Shown: in pieces, positions 1 through 9,566 of the stretch
Numbering within the stretch: the first letter of the stretch is position 1
Layout: each line of letters begins with the position of its first letter
From: Chthoniobacterales bacterium
GTDB lineage: Bacteria; Verrucomicrobiota; Verrucomicrobiia; Chthoniobacterales; JAATET01
Direction of reading: 5' to 3'
Assembly (NCBI GenBank): GCA_036569045.1
Contig: DATCRI010000048.1
Coordinates: forward strand, 1 to 56,678
Length of the DNA: 56,678 nt
Notes under the pieces: generated by a model
What the model was told of the DNA's origin: nothing
Databases searched by the model: none
Seen by the model: the letters and a program-made list of their open reading frames with translations, nothing else
Program-made: the position numbers and the translations under genes

Positions 1-1
1 G

Positions 2-1162
2 CTTTCCAACCTCGTCGGCAACGCGGTGAAGTTCACCGAAGCGGGCAGCGTCGTGGTCTCCGGCCGGCTCGTCTGGCTGGAAGGCAGCGAAATGACGATG
101 GAGTTTCTCGTGCGCGACACCGGCATCGGAATCGAGAAAGAAAAGCTCGCGCATCTCTTCGAGCCGTTCATGCAGGCGGACAGCTCGATGTCGCGTCGCT
201 ACGGTGGCGCCGGGCTTGGTCTCGCGATCTGCCGTCGACTGGTCAATGCCATGGGCGGAAAAATCTCCGTCTCGAGTGAGCCGGGGTGGGGGACGACCTT
301 TGCCCTGACGGTGCGGCTACAGCGCGACGCGGCGAAACCCGGCGATCCTCCACCGCAGTTCCCGGGCCGCCGCATCGTGGTCGCGGAGGCGAACGACGCC
401 CTGCGCACGGCGCTTCTCGAGCAACTTGCCTCGTTCGGTGTGGAGACGGCGGGCTGCGCGTCGCTGGCCGGAGTTCATGCCGCTTTCGACGACGAGAAGG
501 CCGTCGATCTCGTCGTCATCGACTCGATGCTCACGGACGATCCGACCGGGCTGGCCGACTACGCCGCCGCCGCGAATATTCCCGTCCTGCAGCTCGTGCC
601 CCTCGGCGTGCCAGCCTCGGAACAGCCGCCAAACCTGCCCGGCGAATGGGGCCGCCTCGCGAAACCCGTGCATGCGAACGCCCTCGTCGGAGCGCTCTCG
701 GCCATCTTCTCCGAGCGGGCTCTGCCAGGCAAGATCCCCATTTCGGAATCGGCGGAGGAAAGCCTGCTCTCCGCCGCGAATCCGCGCTCGACGCGCATCC
801 TCGTCGTCGAGGACAACGTGGTGAACCAGAAGCTGATCCGGCGCATGCTCGCCAGCCTCGGCTTTGTGGCCGAGGTCGTGGACGGCGGCGAGAAGTGTCT
901 CGAGGTTTGTTCGCAGACGGCGTTCGACCTGATCTTCATGGACATCCAGATGCCCGGCCTCGATGGCCTCGAGACGACCGCGAGACTGCGGAAACGAGGC
1001 GACCAGGCCTGGATCGTCGCGCTCACGGCCCACGTCATGAAAGAGCAACGTGACGAATGCGTGGCCGTCGGCATGAACGACTTTCTGGCGAAGCCGATTC
1101 GGAGGGAGGCGCTGCGTGCCGTGCTCGTGACCTTTCTCGGCGGCGTGCCGGCCTCCTCGTAG
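2..1162 (+). CDS. hybrid sensor histidine kinase/response regulator, 5' truncated by window edge
   Basis: The reading frame is open from the first bases, so the sensor and dimerisation parts lie outside the window. Visible are the HATPase N box (LSNLVGNAVKFT), G1 box (DTGIGI), F box (LFEPF) and G2 box (GGAGLGLAI) in the first ~85 residues. A degenerate receiver-like stretch follows (~110-235), then a canonical receiver (~260-375) with the acidic pair in VVEDN, phospho-acceptor Asp in MDIQMPG, the ALTAH Thr and the conserved Lys in LAKPI. This is the order of BarA/ArcB-like hybrid kinases with a pseudo-receiver plus a receiver. It autophosphorylates and relays phosphate internally; the signal and output partner cannot be seen. 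Confidence 0.9.
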   Translation, partial: LSNLVGNAVKFTEAGSVVVSGRLVWLEGSEMTMEFLVRDTGIGIEKEKLAHLFEPFMQADSSMSRRYGGAGLGLAICRRLVNAMGGKISVSSEPGWGTTFALTVRLQRDAAKPGDPPPQFPGRRIVVAEANDALRTALLEQLASFGVETAGCASLAGVHAAFDDEKAVDLVVIDSMLTDDPTGLADYAAAANIPVLQLVPLGVPASEQPPNLPGEWGRLAKPVHANALVGALSAIFSERALPGKIPISESAEESLLSAANPRSTRILVVEDNVVNQKLIRRMLASLGFVAEVVDGGEKCLEVCSQTAFDLIFMDIQMPGLDGLETTARLRKRGDQAWIVALTAHVMKEQRDECVAVGMNDFLAKPIRREALRAVLVTFLGGVPASS

Positions 1163-1216
1163 CCGCAAGTTTTTCCCTCGCCAACCGCGCGGGGGCTTTT
1201 GCATCTTGCGCGCCTT

Positions 1217-2128
1217 ATGTCCGTTCTCGTCGTTGGCTCCATCGCACTCGATACCATCAAGACTCCCATCGAGGAGCATGCCGATCTCCTCGGAGGCTCG
1301 GCCTCCTACGCCGCCGTGGCCGCGGCCTTTTCCGCTCCCGTGAACCTGGTCGGCGTCGTCGGCGATGACTTCCCGAAGGACCACGTCGAGCTCTTCCGCA
1401 GCCGCCGCATCGACATCGCCGGTCTGCAGATCGTCCCCGGCAAGACCTTTCGCTGGTCCGGCGAATACATGTGGGACCTGAACACCCGCGAAACGCGCTC
1501 CGTCGAACTGAACGTCTTCGAGCACTTCACGCCCACGCTGCCGGAGGCCTACCGCGCCACGCCGATCGTTCTGCTCGCGAACATCGCTCCCGCGCTGCAG
1601 CACCACGTGCTCGATCAGATCGCCGATCCGAAATTCATCATCGCCGACACGATGGATCTCTGGATCAGCATCGCGAAGGAGGAACTCGTCTCGCTGCTCG
1701 CCCGCGTCGACATGCTCATCCTCAATGACGGCGAGGCCCGCCAGCTTACCGAGGAGACCAGCCTCATCCGCGCCGGTCGCAAGATTCAGGCGATGGGGCC
1801 GAAATACGTCGCCATCAAGAAGGGCGAGCACGGCTGCCTGCTCTTCGGCGAGGGCGAGTTCTTCAGCTGCCCGGCTTACCCGCTCGAGGACATTCATGAT
1901 CCGACCGGGGCGGGGGATACCTTTGCGGGCGGCCTTGCCGGCTATCTCGCGAAGCGCGGCGGCCGCGTGACCTTCAGCGCTCTGCGCTCCGCCGTCGTTC
2001 ACGGCAGCGTGCTCGCCAGCTACAACGTCGAAAAGTTCAGCCTCGAGCGGCTCCGCACCGTCACGGCGGAGGACATTACGCAGCGCTTCGAACTCTTCCG
2101 GATGATGAGCCAGTTCGAGGTGATCTAA
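1217..2128 (+). CDS. PfkB-family sugar/nucleoside kinase
   Basis: A ribokinase-fold kinase of about 303 residues, normal for the family. The N-terminal strand MSVLVVGSIALD is followed by the substrate-side GG motif (LLGGSASYAA), and the C-terminal signature DPTGAGDTFAGG carries the catalytic Asp and the anion hole. I chose the ATG at 1217; an in-frame TTG at 1199 would add six residues that do not belong to the fold. PfkB proteins phosphorylate sugars, ribose or nucleosides using ATP; the substrate cannot be assigned from sequence alone. It is convergent with tpiA and separated from it by a long hairpin. Confidence 0.88.
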   Translation: MSVLVVGSIALDTIKTPIEEHADLLGGSASYAAVAAAFSAPVNLVGVVGDDFPKDHVELFRSRRIDIAGLQIVPGKTFRWSGEYMWDLNTRETRSVELNVFEHFTPTLPEAYRATPIVLLANIAPALQHHVLDQIADPKFIIADTMDLWISIAKEELVSLLARVDMLILNDGEARQLTEETSLIRAGRKIQAMGPKYVAIKKGEHGCLLFGEGEFFSCPAYPLEDIHDPTGAGDTFAGGLAGYLAKRGGRVTFSALRSAVVHGSVLASYNVEKFSLERLRTVTAEDITQRFELFRMMSQFEVI

Positions 2129-2132
2129 CGAT

Positions 2133-2201
2133 TTTTACCACCAAGACACCAAGGCTCCAAGATTTCGAATTCTTGATGTCTCCGTGTCTTGGTGGTGAAA
2201 A
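2133..2201. repeat. long imperfect palindrome between convergent genes (probable bidirectional terminator / dispersed repeat)
   Basis: Arms ACCACCAAGACAC (2137-2149) and GTGTCTTGGTGGT (2184-2196) are perfectly complementary. They are flanked by TTTT and AAAA, so each strand ends in a U-run. An inner near-palindrome (2158-2175) extends the hairpin. The CCACCAAGACACCAAG type of sequence is, from memory, a common dispersed intergenic repeat in environmental bacteria. The placement between the stops of the pfkB-family gene and tpiA fits termination. Confidence 0.6.
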
Positions 2202-2204
2202 GAA

Positions 2205-2969
2205 TCAATCTCGCGCTCCGGCCTTCACGATCTCCGCAAAGCTGCGGGGATCCAGGCTCGCGCCGCCAACGAGGGCGCCGTCGATGTCGGGCTGGCTGAG
2301 CAGTTCGGCCGCATTCGCGGGCTTCACGCTGCCGCCGTATTGGATGCGCACCTTGTCCGCCGTGGCTGCGTCGGAAAGCTCGGCGAGCACCGCGCGAACG
2401 TGGGCGTGGCAATCCTGCGCCTGCGCCGTGCTTGCGGTCTTGCCCGTGCCGATGGCCCACACGGGTTCGTAGGCGATGACGATTTCGAGCAACTGCTCCG
2501 GCGTCACGCCCGCAAGGCTGCCGCGAAGCTGGGTCTCGAGCACTTCCTTTTCCTTGCCGGCTTCGCGCTCCTCGAGCGTCTCGCCCACGCAAAGGATCGG
2601 CTTCAGCTCGTTCTCGAGCGCGGCGATGACCTTCTTGTTGATGATCGCGTCGGTCTCGCCGAAGATCGCGCGGCGCTCGCTGTGGCCGAGGATCACGTAT
2701 TTCACGTAGAGTTCGCGCAGCATCGGCGCGCTGATCTCGCCGGTGTAGGCCCCGCTCGTCTCGAAATACATGTTCTGCGCCGCGGTGCGGATCTTTTGGG
2801 AACCGCCGAGCAGCTCGGAGAGTTTCACGAGCGCGGTGAAGGGCGGGGCGATGACGATGTCGACGCCGGAGACATCTTCCACCTCGAGGCGGAAGTCCTT
2901 CAGAAAGGTTTCGGTTTCGGCCACGGTCTGGTTCATCTTCCAGTTCGCGGCGATGATTTTTTTGCGCAT
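2205..2969 (-). CDS. tpiA: triosephosphate isomerase
   Basis: A 254-residue TIM barrel interconverting dihydroxyacetone phosphate and glyceraldehyde 3-phosphate. Catalytic Lys11 (NWKMN), His96 (GHSERR) and Glu168 (AYEPVWAIGTG) are all present, with the phosphate-binding GG near the C-terminus (QYGGSVKPANA). It is last in the minus-strand order gap, pgk, tpiA, nine bases after pgk, so it is very likely cotranscribed with pgk. Confidence 0.97.
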   Translation of the reverse strand: MRKKIIAANWKMNQTVAETETFLKDFRLEVEDVSGVDIVIAPPFTALVKLSELLGGSQKIRTAAQNMYFETSGAYTGEISAPMLRELYVKYVILGHSERRAIFGETDAIINKKVIAALENELKPILCVGETLEEREAGKEKEVLETQLRGSLAGVTPEQLLEIVIAYEPVWAIGTGKTASTAQAQDCHAHVRAVLAELSDAATADKVRIQYGGSVKPANAAELLSQPDIDGALVGGASLDPRSFAEIVKAGARD

Positions 2970-2977
2970 GAGGGTGT

Positions 2978-4222
2978 TTACTTGTCGTTGAGGTTGGCGA
3001 CGCCGGGGAGAATCTTGCCTTCGAGGAGTTCCAGCGAAGCTCCTCCGCCCGTCGAGGCGTGGGTGACCTTGTCGATCACGCCAAATTTCTTCGCGGCGGT
3101 GGCGGTGTCTCCGCCGCCAACCACCGTGGTCGCGCCCGCGGCGGTGGCTTCCGCGATGGCGACGGCCATCGATTTCGTGCCTTCGGCGAACGCGTCGAAT
3201 TCGAACACGCCGGCCGGTCCGTTCCAGATGATGGTCTTCGACTTCGCAATGACGGCGGCGAACAGCTCGCGGCTCTTCGGGCCGACGTCGAGGCCCTCGC
3301 GGTCGGCGGGAATGCCCTCCTCGACGGTGGCGGCGCCGACCTCTGCGTCGGGCGCAAATTTGTCGGCGGTGACGAAGTCGACCGGCAGGTGAATGCTCAC
3401 GCCCTTCTCCTTCGCCTTGGCGACGAGCTCGGGAATGATCTCCGCGCCGGCGGGATCGTAGAGGCTGTTGCCGATTTCCATGCCGTTGAGCACCTTGAGG
3501 AAGGTGTAGGCCATGCCGCCGCCGATGATGATGTCGTCGGCGCGGTCAAGCAGGTTGCGAATGAGCGGAATCTTGTCGGCGATCTTGGCGCCGCCAAGGA
3601 TGGCGAGGAGGGGACGCTGCGGATGCTCGAGCACCGCGGCGAAGGCGGTGAGTTCCTTCTCGACGAGCAGGCCGGCGACCTTGTCCGGCACTTCGATGCC
3701 GACCACGGACGAATGCGCGCGGTGCGAGGTGCCGAAGGCGTCGTTCACGTAGACGTCGCCGAGCTTCGTGAGGCTCGCACGGAAGGCCGCAATGTCAGCG
3801 GGATCGGCCTTCACCGAGTTGCCGTCGGCGTCCTTGGCCTTGCCCTCTTCCTCGATGTAGAAGCGGACATTTTCGAGCAGGATAACTTCGCCGGGTGCGA
3901 GCGCGGCGCAGGCGGCCTCGACTTCGGGGCCGACGCAGTCGTCGAGGAATTTGACCGGCTTGCCGAGGAGTTCCTCGAGCTTCGCGGCGACGGGCGCGAG
4001 CGTGTATTTGGGCGTCTTCCTGCCATTCGGGCGGCCGAGGTGACTGGCGAGAACGACGGACGCGCCCTGCTCGAGCGCGTATTGAATCGTGGGAAGCGCG
4101 GCGGTGATGCGCTGGGTGTTCGTGATTTCGCCGGTCTGCTTGTCCTGCGGGACGTTGAAGTCCACGCGAATGAACACGCGCTTTCCGGCGAGATCGAGGT
4201 CCTTGATCGTTTTTTTAGCCAT
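2978..4222 (-). CDS. pgk: phosphoglycerate kinase
   Basis: 414 residues, full length. The N-terminal substrate-site motif RVDFNVP, the LASHLGRP loop and the C-terminal nucleotide-binding [10 protein letters not shown] mark the two-domain kinase that makes ATP from 1,3-bisphosphoglycerate. It lies between gap and tpiA on the same strand. A strong hairpin with U-run separates it from gap, so differential expression within the cluster is possible. Confidence 0.97.
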   Translation of the reverse strand: MAKKTIKDLDLAGKRVFIRVDFNVPQDKQTGEITNTQRITAALPTIQYALEQGASVVLASHLGRPNGRKTPKYTLAPVAAKLEELLGKPVKFLDDCVGPEVEAACAALAPGEVILLENVRFYIEEEGKAKDADGNSVKADPADIAAFRASLTKLGDVYVNDAFGTSHRAHSSVVGIEVPDKVAGLLVEKELTAFAAVLEHPQRPLLAILGGAKIADKIPLIRNLLDRADDIIIGGGMAYTFLKVLNGMEIGNSLYDPAGAEIIPELVAKAKEKGVSIHLPVDFVTADKFAPDAEVGAATVEEGIPADREGLDVGPKSRELFAAVIAKSKTIIWNGPAGVFEFDAFAEGTKSMAVAIAEATAAGATTVVGGGDTATAAKKFGVIDKVTHASTGGGASLELLEGKILPGVANLNDK

Positions 4223-4253
4223 GTGAGGAGAGGTCGTTGAACGAGGGAAAAGG

Positions 4254-4295
4254 AAAAAGGGGGAAAGGAGTGTTTTTCTCCAGTTCCCCCTTTTT
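4254..4295 (-). terminator. intrinsic terminator or attenuator between gap and pgk
   Basis: A perfect 12-bp stem (AAAAAGGGGGAA at 4254-4265 with its complement at 4284-4295) is capped by an inner GGAG/CTCC pairing. On the minus strand it ends in a run of T. It lies after the gap stop and before the pgk start. Confidence 0.6.
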
Positions 4296-4325
4296 CGCGT
4301 GATTCAGAGTGTCAGAGTGGTTTTT

Positions 4326-5402
<1,077 letters not shown>

Positions 5403-5491
5403 CTACATCTGAGCCCGAACGACGCCGTCCGTGACTTTCCCCGCCTCGATAGCACGTCAATTAAATCGCGCCGCTTTGGGGGCGTCAACTG

Positions 5492-6025
5492 TCAAACCCC
5501 GGGCGTGAATTTTTGGATGCGTTCCACCTCGTTCAGCACCGCCTGGGCGACGTCGTCGTGGGATTCGCCGGTCGAATCCACGCGGAAATCCGCCGTTGCC
5601 GCGTAAATTTCCCGACGCGAGGCGAGCAGGGTGTCGAAGCTCGCGCGGGGGTCCTCGGTCTGGAGGAGGGGACGCTTCTTGTTGCGGGAGACGCGCTCGA
5701 AGAGGGCATCGGGATCGGCATCCAGCCAGACGACCGGGCCGATGCGGTGAAGGGTCTCGCGGTTTTCCTCGCGGAGGATGATGCCGCCGCCGGTCGCGAG
5801 GACGATGCCGGTGCGCCCGACACATTCGAGCAGAGCGGCAGTCTCCAGGTCACGAAAATGCGTTTCGCCATGCTCGGCGAAGATCTGGGTGATCGAGCGG
5901 CCCGCGCGCGTGGCGACGAGCTCGTCGGTATCGACAAAACGGTGGCTGGTCCGGGTGGCAAGACGGCGGCCCACGGAGGACTTGCCGCTCCCCATGAAAC
6001 CAATCAGGACAATGTTCGGGAACAC
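5492..6025 (-). CDS. aroK: shikimate kinase
   Basis: 177 residues, the usual size. Walker A is [15 protein letters not shown] near the N-terminus. FVDTDELV carries the Mg/shikimate Asp pair, and [10 protein letters not shown] is the shikimate-binding GGG. The lid contains RPLL. It phosphorylates shikimate in aromatic amino acid synthesis. Its start is only four bases from the stop of the upstream cold-shock gene on the same strand, so the two are probably cotranscribed. Confidence 0.93.
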   Translation of the reverse strand: MFPNIVLIGFMGSGKSSVGRRLATRTSHRFVDTDELVATRAGRSITQIFAEHGETHFRDLETAALLECVGRTGIVLATGGGIILREENRETLHRIGPVVWLDADPDALFERVSRNKKRPLLQTEDPRASFDTLLASRREIYAATADFRVDSTGESHDDVAQAVLNEVERIQKFTPGV

Positions 6026-6029
6026 CCCG

Positions 6030-6233
6030 CTACACTTTCATGACGTTTTTGGCACGCGAGCCTTTTTCGTCCTGATAAAGTTCGTATTCCACGTCCTCGC
6101 CCTCCTTGAGCGTCTTGAACCCCTTCGCCTGAATGGCGGAGAAGTGGACGAAAATGTCACCCGAGACCTCAGGATCGACAATGAACCCAAATCCCTTTTT
6201 GTCGTTAAACCACTTTACTGTTCCTCGAGCCAT
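6030..6233 (-). CDS. cold-shock domain protein (CspA family)
   Basis: 67 residues, one OB-fold cold-shock domain. RNP1 is KGFGFI and RNP2 is DIFVHFSAI; the N-terminus [14 protein letters not shown] is canonical. It binds single-stranded RNA/DNA and acts as an RNA chaperone. It lies immediately upstream of aroK in the same direction and divergent from purE. Confidence 0.95.
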   Translation of the reverse strand: MARGTVKWFNDKKGFGFIVDPEVSGDIFVHFSAIQAKGFKTLKEGEDVEYELYQDEKGSRAKNVMKV

Positions 6234-6371
6234 AAAACATCTACAAATCTGTGCCGCCGCCGGTCGTCTCGCTCCGGGACGTCGTTTCCGCTGCGCCTAG
6301 AGATTTTCCCCATGGGCCGTCAATCGGTTATTCGCTACAAAAATCACCGGAATCCGCATATACGAACGCTG

Positions 6372-6860
6372 ATGGAGAAAAAACCGCTTGTCGGAGTCGT
6401 GATGGGAAGCACTTCGGACTGGGACACCATGAGAGAAAGCTCTGCGTTGCTGGAAGCATTCGGCGTGCCACACGAATGCCGCGTCGTGTCCGCCCACCGC
6501 ACCCCGGATTTGCTCTCCCGTTATGCAAAGTCCGCGCAGAAACGCGGCCTGCGCGCCATCATTGCCGGCGCTGGCGGGGCGGCCCATCTGCCGGGCATGC
6601 TCGCGGCCCACACGCTCGTCCCGGTGCTCGGCGTGCCGGTGGAGAGCAGGGCGCTCAAGGGCATGGACTCGCTCCTGTCGATCGTGCAAATGCCGGCCGG
6701 CATTCCTGTGGCCACGTTCGCGATCGGCGTCGCCGGCGCGAAGAACGCCGCAATCTTCGCCGCCGAGCTGCTCGCGCCGGAGTTCGAGGGCGTGCGCGCC
6801 GCGCTCACGAAATTTCGGAAGGACCAGACCGCTGCCGCCCTCGCCAGCAAGCTCGCTTGA
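6372..6860 (+). CDS. purE: N5-carboxyaminoimidazole ribonucleotide mutase (PurE class I)
   Basis: 162 residues. [12 protein letters not shown] (mononucleotide-binding), VVSAHRTPD (catalytic His) and [11 protein letters not shown] are the class I PurE signatures. It converts N5-CAIR to CAIR in purine synthesis. The ATG at 6372 gives the normal N-terminus [13 protein letters not shown]; longer in-frame extensions run into the divergent cspA region. The stop overlaps the TTG start of the next gene (TTGA). No purK is visible nearby. Confidence 0.95.
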   Translation: MEKKPLVGVVMGSTSDWDTMRESSALLEAFGVPHECRVVSAHRTPDLLSRYAKSAQKRGLRAIIAGAGGAAHLPGMLAAHTLVPVLGVPVESRALKGMDSLLSIVQMPAGIPVATFAIGVAGAKNAAIFAAELLAPEFEGVRAALTKFRKDQTAAALASKLA

Positions 6861-7804
6861 AAACGGAAGTCCTCGCGGCGGACGACCCCGCCACGCTTCG
6901 CCGCGCCTCCGCCGCCCTGCGCGCCGGCGATCCCGTCGCCCTCCCGACCGAGACCGTCTACGGCCTCGCCGCGGATGCTCTGAATCCGCGGGCCTGCGCC
7001 CGCATCTTCGAAGCGAAGGAGCGCCCGCTCAGCGATCCGCTTATCGTCCATCTCCCCGGTCTCGAGTGGCTCGAGCGCCTCACCGAGGCCGACGGCGTGG
7101 CGATCCGGCTCGCCGAGGCCTTCTGGCCCGGCCCGCTCACGCTCGTGCTGCCGCGGCGGGAGATCGTCCCGGACATCGTGACTTCGGGCCAGGAAACCGT
7201 GGCCGTGCGACTGAGCGCGCATCCGGTTTTTCGGCAGATCGCCATGAATGCCGGCACGCCGCTCGCCGCGCCGAGTGCAAATCGCTTCGGTCGCATCAGC
7301 CCCACGTCGGCCGCGCACGTGCTCGCCGAGCTCGACGGTCGCATCGAGCTGATCGTGGATGGCGGACCGTGCGCCCACGGCATCGAGTCGACCATCGTGC
7401 TGGTCGCCGACGGGCATTTGGAAATTCTTCGTCCGGGTCCGATCACCGCGGAGGCGTTGTCCGTCTTCGCGCCGGTGCGAACTGCCGGGCGAGGGGATAT
7501 CGCGGTGCCGGGCAGCCTGAAGAGCCATTACGCGCCACGCACGCCGCTCGACATCGTGGCCGAGCCGGTCCCGAACGCGCGGGAGGGGTTGCTCGCGTGG
7601 AAACCGGTCGACGCAGCCGGATTCGGCGCCGTCGAGGTGCTCTCGGCGTCGGGCGATCCGCGCGAAGTCGCGGCAAATCTCTACGCGGCCATGCGCCGGC
7701 TTGACGCCGCGGGATGGGATCGCATTGTGGCGCTGCCCGGGCCCGAGGAAGGTCTCGGCATCGCCATCATGGAACGACTTCGAAAGGCCGCCGCGCGTGG
7801 GTAG
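6857..7804 (+). CDS. L-threonylcarbamoyladenylate synthase (Sua5/YciO/YrdC family)
   Basis: About 315 residues starting at a TTG that overlaps the purE stop. An N-terminal YrdC domain ([41 protein letters not shown]) is followed by a C-terminal Sua5 domain beginning near [14 protein letters not shown]. It makes threonylcarbamoyl-AMP for the t6A37 modification of tRNA. The Sua5 form (two domains) rather than the short TsaC form is supported by length. It overlaps murJ by eight bases. Confidence 0.92.
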   Translation: MKTEVLAADDPATLRRASAALRAGDPVALPTETVYGLAADALNPRACARIFEAKERPLSDPLIVHLPGLEWLERLTEADGVAIRLAEAFWPGPLTLVLPRREIVPDIVTSGQETVAVRLSAHPVFRQIAMNAGTPLAAPSANRFGRISPTSAAHVLAELDGRIELIVDGGPCAHGIESTIVLVADGHLEILRPGPITAEALSVFAPVRTAGRGDIAVPGSLKSHYAPRTPLDIVAEPVPNAREGLLAWKPVDAAGFGAVEVLSASGDPREVAANLYAAMRRLDAAGWDRIVALPGPEEGLGIAIMERLRKAAARG

Positions 7805-9383
7805 TCACAAGCTCAATACGAAGGCCTCGGGCATCATCGCCCTGGCGGTGATGTGCTCGCGCGTGCTGGGCCTCGTCCGCGAGGTGGTCTTCAGTGCGCT
7901 GTTCGGTTCGCAGCTGCTCGGCATTTTCATCGTCGCCTTCCGCGCGCCGAATCTTCTGCGCGACCTCTTCGCGGAAGGCGCGCTTTCGACGGCTTTCATC
8001 ACGGTCTTCTCGAAGAAGATCGAGCGCGAGGGGCCGCAGGCGGCCTGGGTGCTGGCCTCGAAGATGATGACGCTGGCGACGGTCTTCATGAGCGTGGTGA
8101 CGATTCTTGGCGTCGTCTTCGCCGAGCCGCTTGTGGGGCTGCTCGCGTGGGGCTTCTCGCCCGAGTTCAAAAGCCTCACCGTCCTGCTCACGCAGATCAT
8201 GTTTCCCTTCATCCTGCTCGTCTCGCTGGCGGCGCTGGTGATGGGAATGCTGAATTCGCGCGACGTCTTCGGCGTGCCCGCGATGGCCTCGAGTTTTTTC
8301 AATATCGGCTCGATCGTCGGCGGCCTCGCGCTGGGCTGGTGGCTGGATCCGCATTTCGGCGAACGCGCGCTCATCGGGCTGGCCTGCGGAACGCTGCTCG
8401 GCGGCCTGCTCCAGCTCGCGATCCAGATTCCGAGCCTCGGCAGGGTGGGCTTCTCGTTCCGACCGGATTTCAAATGGCGCGACCCCGGTGTGCGCCAGAT
8501 TTTGCTGCTGATGGTGCCTTCGGTGATCGCCGCCAGCGCCGTGCAGGTGAACGTGCTCATCAACACGAGCTTCGCCTCCAGTCTCGGTCCGGAGGCCGTA
8601 ACCTGGCTCAATAACGCCTTCCGCCTCATGCAGCTGCCGATCGGCATCTTCGGCGTCGCGGTGGCCACGATTACGCTGCCCGTCGTTTCGCGGATCGCGG
8701 CCAATGTCGACCGCAGCGCATTTGGCCCCACGCTCGGCAAGGCGTTGCGACTCGCCGTGTTCCTCACGCTCCCGTCGGCGGTCGGTCTGTTCTTCCTCGC
8801 GCATCCGATCATCTCGCTCATCTACGAGCATCACAACTTCGTGTCGCGCGATTCGCTGAACTGCGCCGCCGCCCTCCAATTCTACGCGCTCGGGCTCGTG
8901 GCCTATTCGGGCATCAAGGTGCTGTCCCCGGCCTTCTACGCGATCGATCGCAAGTGGACGCCCATGTTCGTGAGCTTCGGCTCCATCTCGCTGAACATCG
9001 CGCTGAACTGGTATCTCATTTTCCACGCCGGCTTTGGTCACCGCGGCCTCGCGCTGTCGACCGCGCTCGCCGCCACGTTGAATTTCTTGATCCTCTACGT
9101 CCTGATGCACCGCACGGCGGGCACATTGCACACCGGCCAGTTGCTCAGCGCCGGGGTTCGCTGCGGCCTCGCCGCCGCGGCGATGGGGGCGGCCTGCTGG
9201 GCCGCGACGACGTGGCTGCACGCCTGGCTGTTCGAGGCGCCGTTTGTCGTGCGTCTGGTCAGCCTCGGCGTGGTGGTCGGCGCCGGTGGCGCGATCTATC
9301 TCCTTCTCTGTCTGGCGTTTCGGGTGGAGTCGACCCGGGACGCCCTTGCCGCGATCCGGCGCAAGCTCACCCGAAAGGGTTAG
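7797..9383 (+). CDS. murJ: lipid II flippase MurJ (MVF family)
   Basis: About 528 residues, strongly hydrophobic throughout, consistent with 14 membrane segments. The N-terminus SRVLGLVREVVFSALFG with the essential Arg, and AFRAPNLLRDLFAEGALSTAFI, are hallmark MurJ sequences. It moves lipid II across the inner membrane for peptidoglycan assembly. I use the GTG at 7797, giving [12 protein letters not shown]; an upstream start at 7701 would lie inside sua5. Confidence 0.95.
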   Translation: MGSHKLNTKASGIIALAVMCSRVLGLVREVVFSALFGSQLLGIFIVAFRAPNLLRDLFAEGALSTAFITVFSKKIEREGPQAAWVLASKMMTLATVFMSVVTILGVVFAEPLVGLLAWGFSPEFKSLTVLLTQIMFPFILLVSLAALVMGMLNSRDVFGVPAMASSFFNIGSIVGGLALGWWLDPHFGERALIGLACGTLLGGLLQLAIQIPSLGRVGFSFRPDFKWRDPGVRQILLLMVPSVIAASAVQVNVLINTSFASSLGPEAVTWLNNAFRLMQLPIGIFGVAVATITLPVVSRIAANVDRSAFGPTLGKALRLAVFLTLPSAVGLFFLAHPIISLIYEHHNFVSRDSLNCAAALQFYALGLVAYSGIKVLSPAFYAIDRKWTPMFVSFGSISLNIALNWYLIFHAGFGHRGLALSTALAATLNFLILYVLMHRTAGTLHTGQLLSAGVRCGLAAAAMGAACWAATTWLHAWLFEAPFVVRLVSLGVVVGAGGAIYLLLCLAFRVESTRDALAAIRRKLTRKG

Positions 9384-9415
9384 GAACTCCGGCGCAAAAT
9401 TCCGGCGACTGTTGG

Positions 9416-9443
9416 TATTTTCTCATATCCATCTGAGAAAATA
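9416..9443. other. 10-bp stem hairpin after murJ
   Basis: TATTTTCTCA (9416-9425) and TGAGAAAATA (9434-9443) are perfectly complementary around an 8-base loop. It lacks a long U-run on the plus strand. It may terminate murJ transcription weakly or be an upstream binding site for the next gene. Confidence 0.4.
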
Positions 9444-9497
9444 TCACGGCGCTGTGGGCTGAAGTTGCTGCACTATATTTGCAATTAATGCCTCGAG

Positions 9498-9512
9498 TGG
9501 CACCCGCGGTGC
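9498..9512 (+). promoter_or_regulatory. candidate sigma-54 promoter
   Basis: TGGCACCCGCGGTGC has the GG (-24) and GC (-12) dinucleotides separated by exactly ten bases, with TGGCAC perfect and TTGC mutated to GTGC. It lies 55 bases before the amidase start. rpoN itself is 4 kb downstream. Confidence 0.45.
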
Positions 9513-9566
9513 TTTGAATGGGGTCCGCTCGAAGTCGAGCCAGCAACCACCAAAAAACAAAGAACC

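Noticed and set aside
317-2002. 561-residue minus-strand open frame opposite the kinase and pfkB genes
   Set aside because: It covers two well-supported genes, has Arg/Glu/Gly-rich composition typical of antisense frames in GC-rich DNA, and shows no motif.
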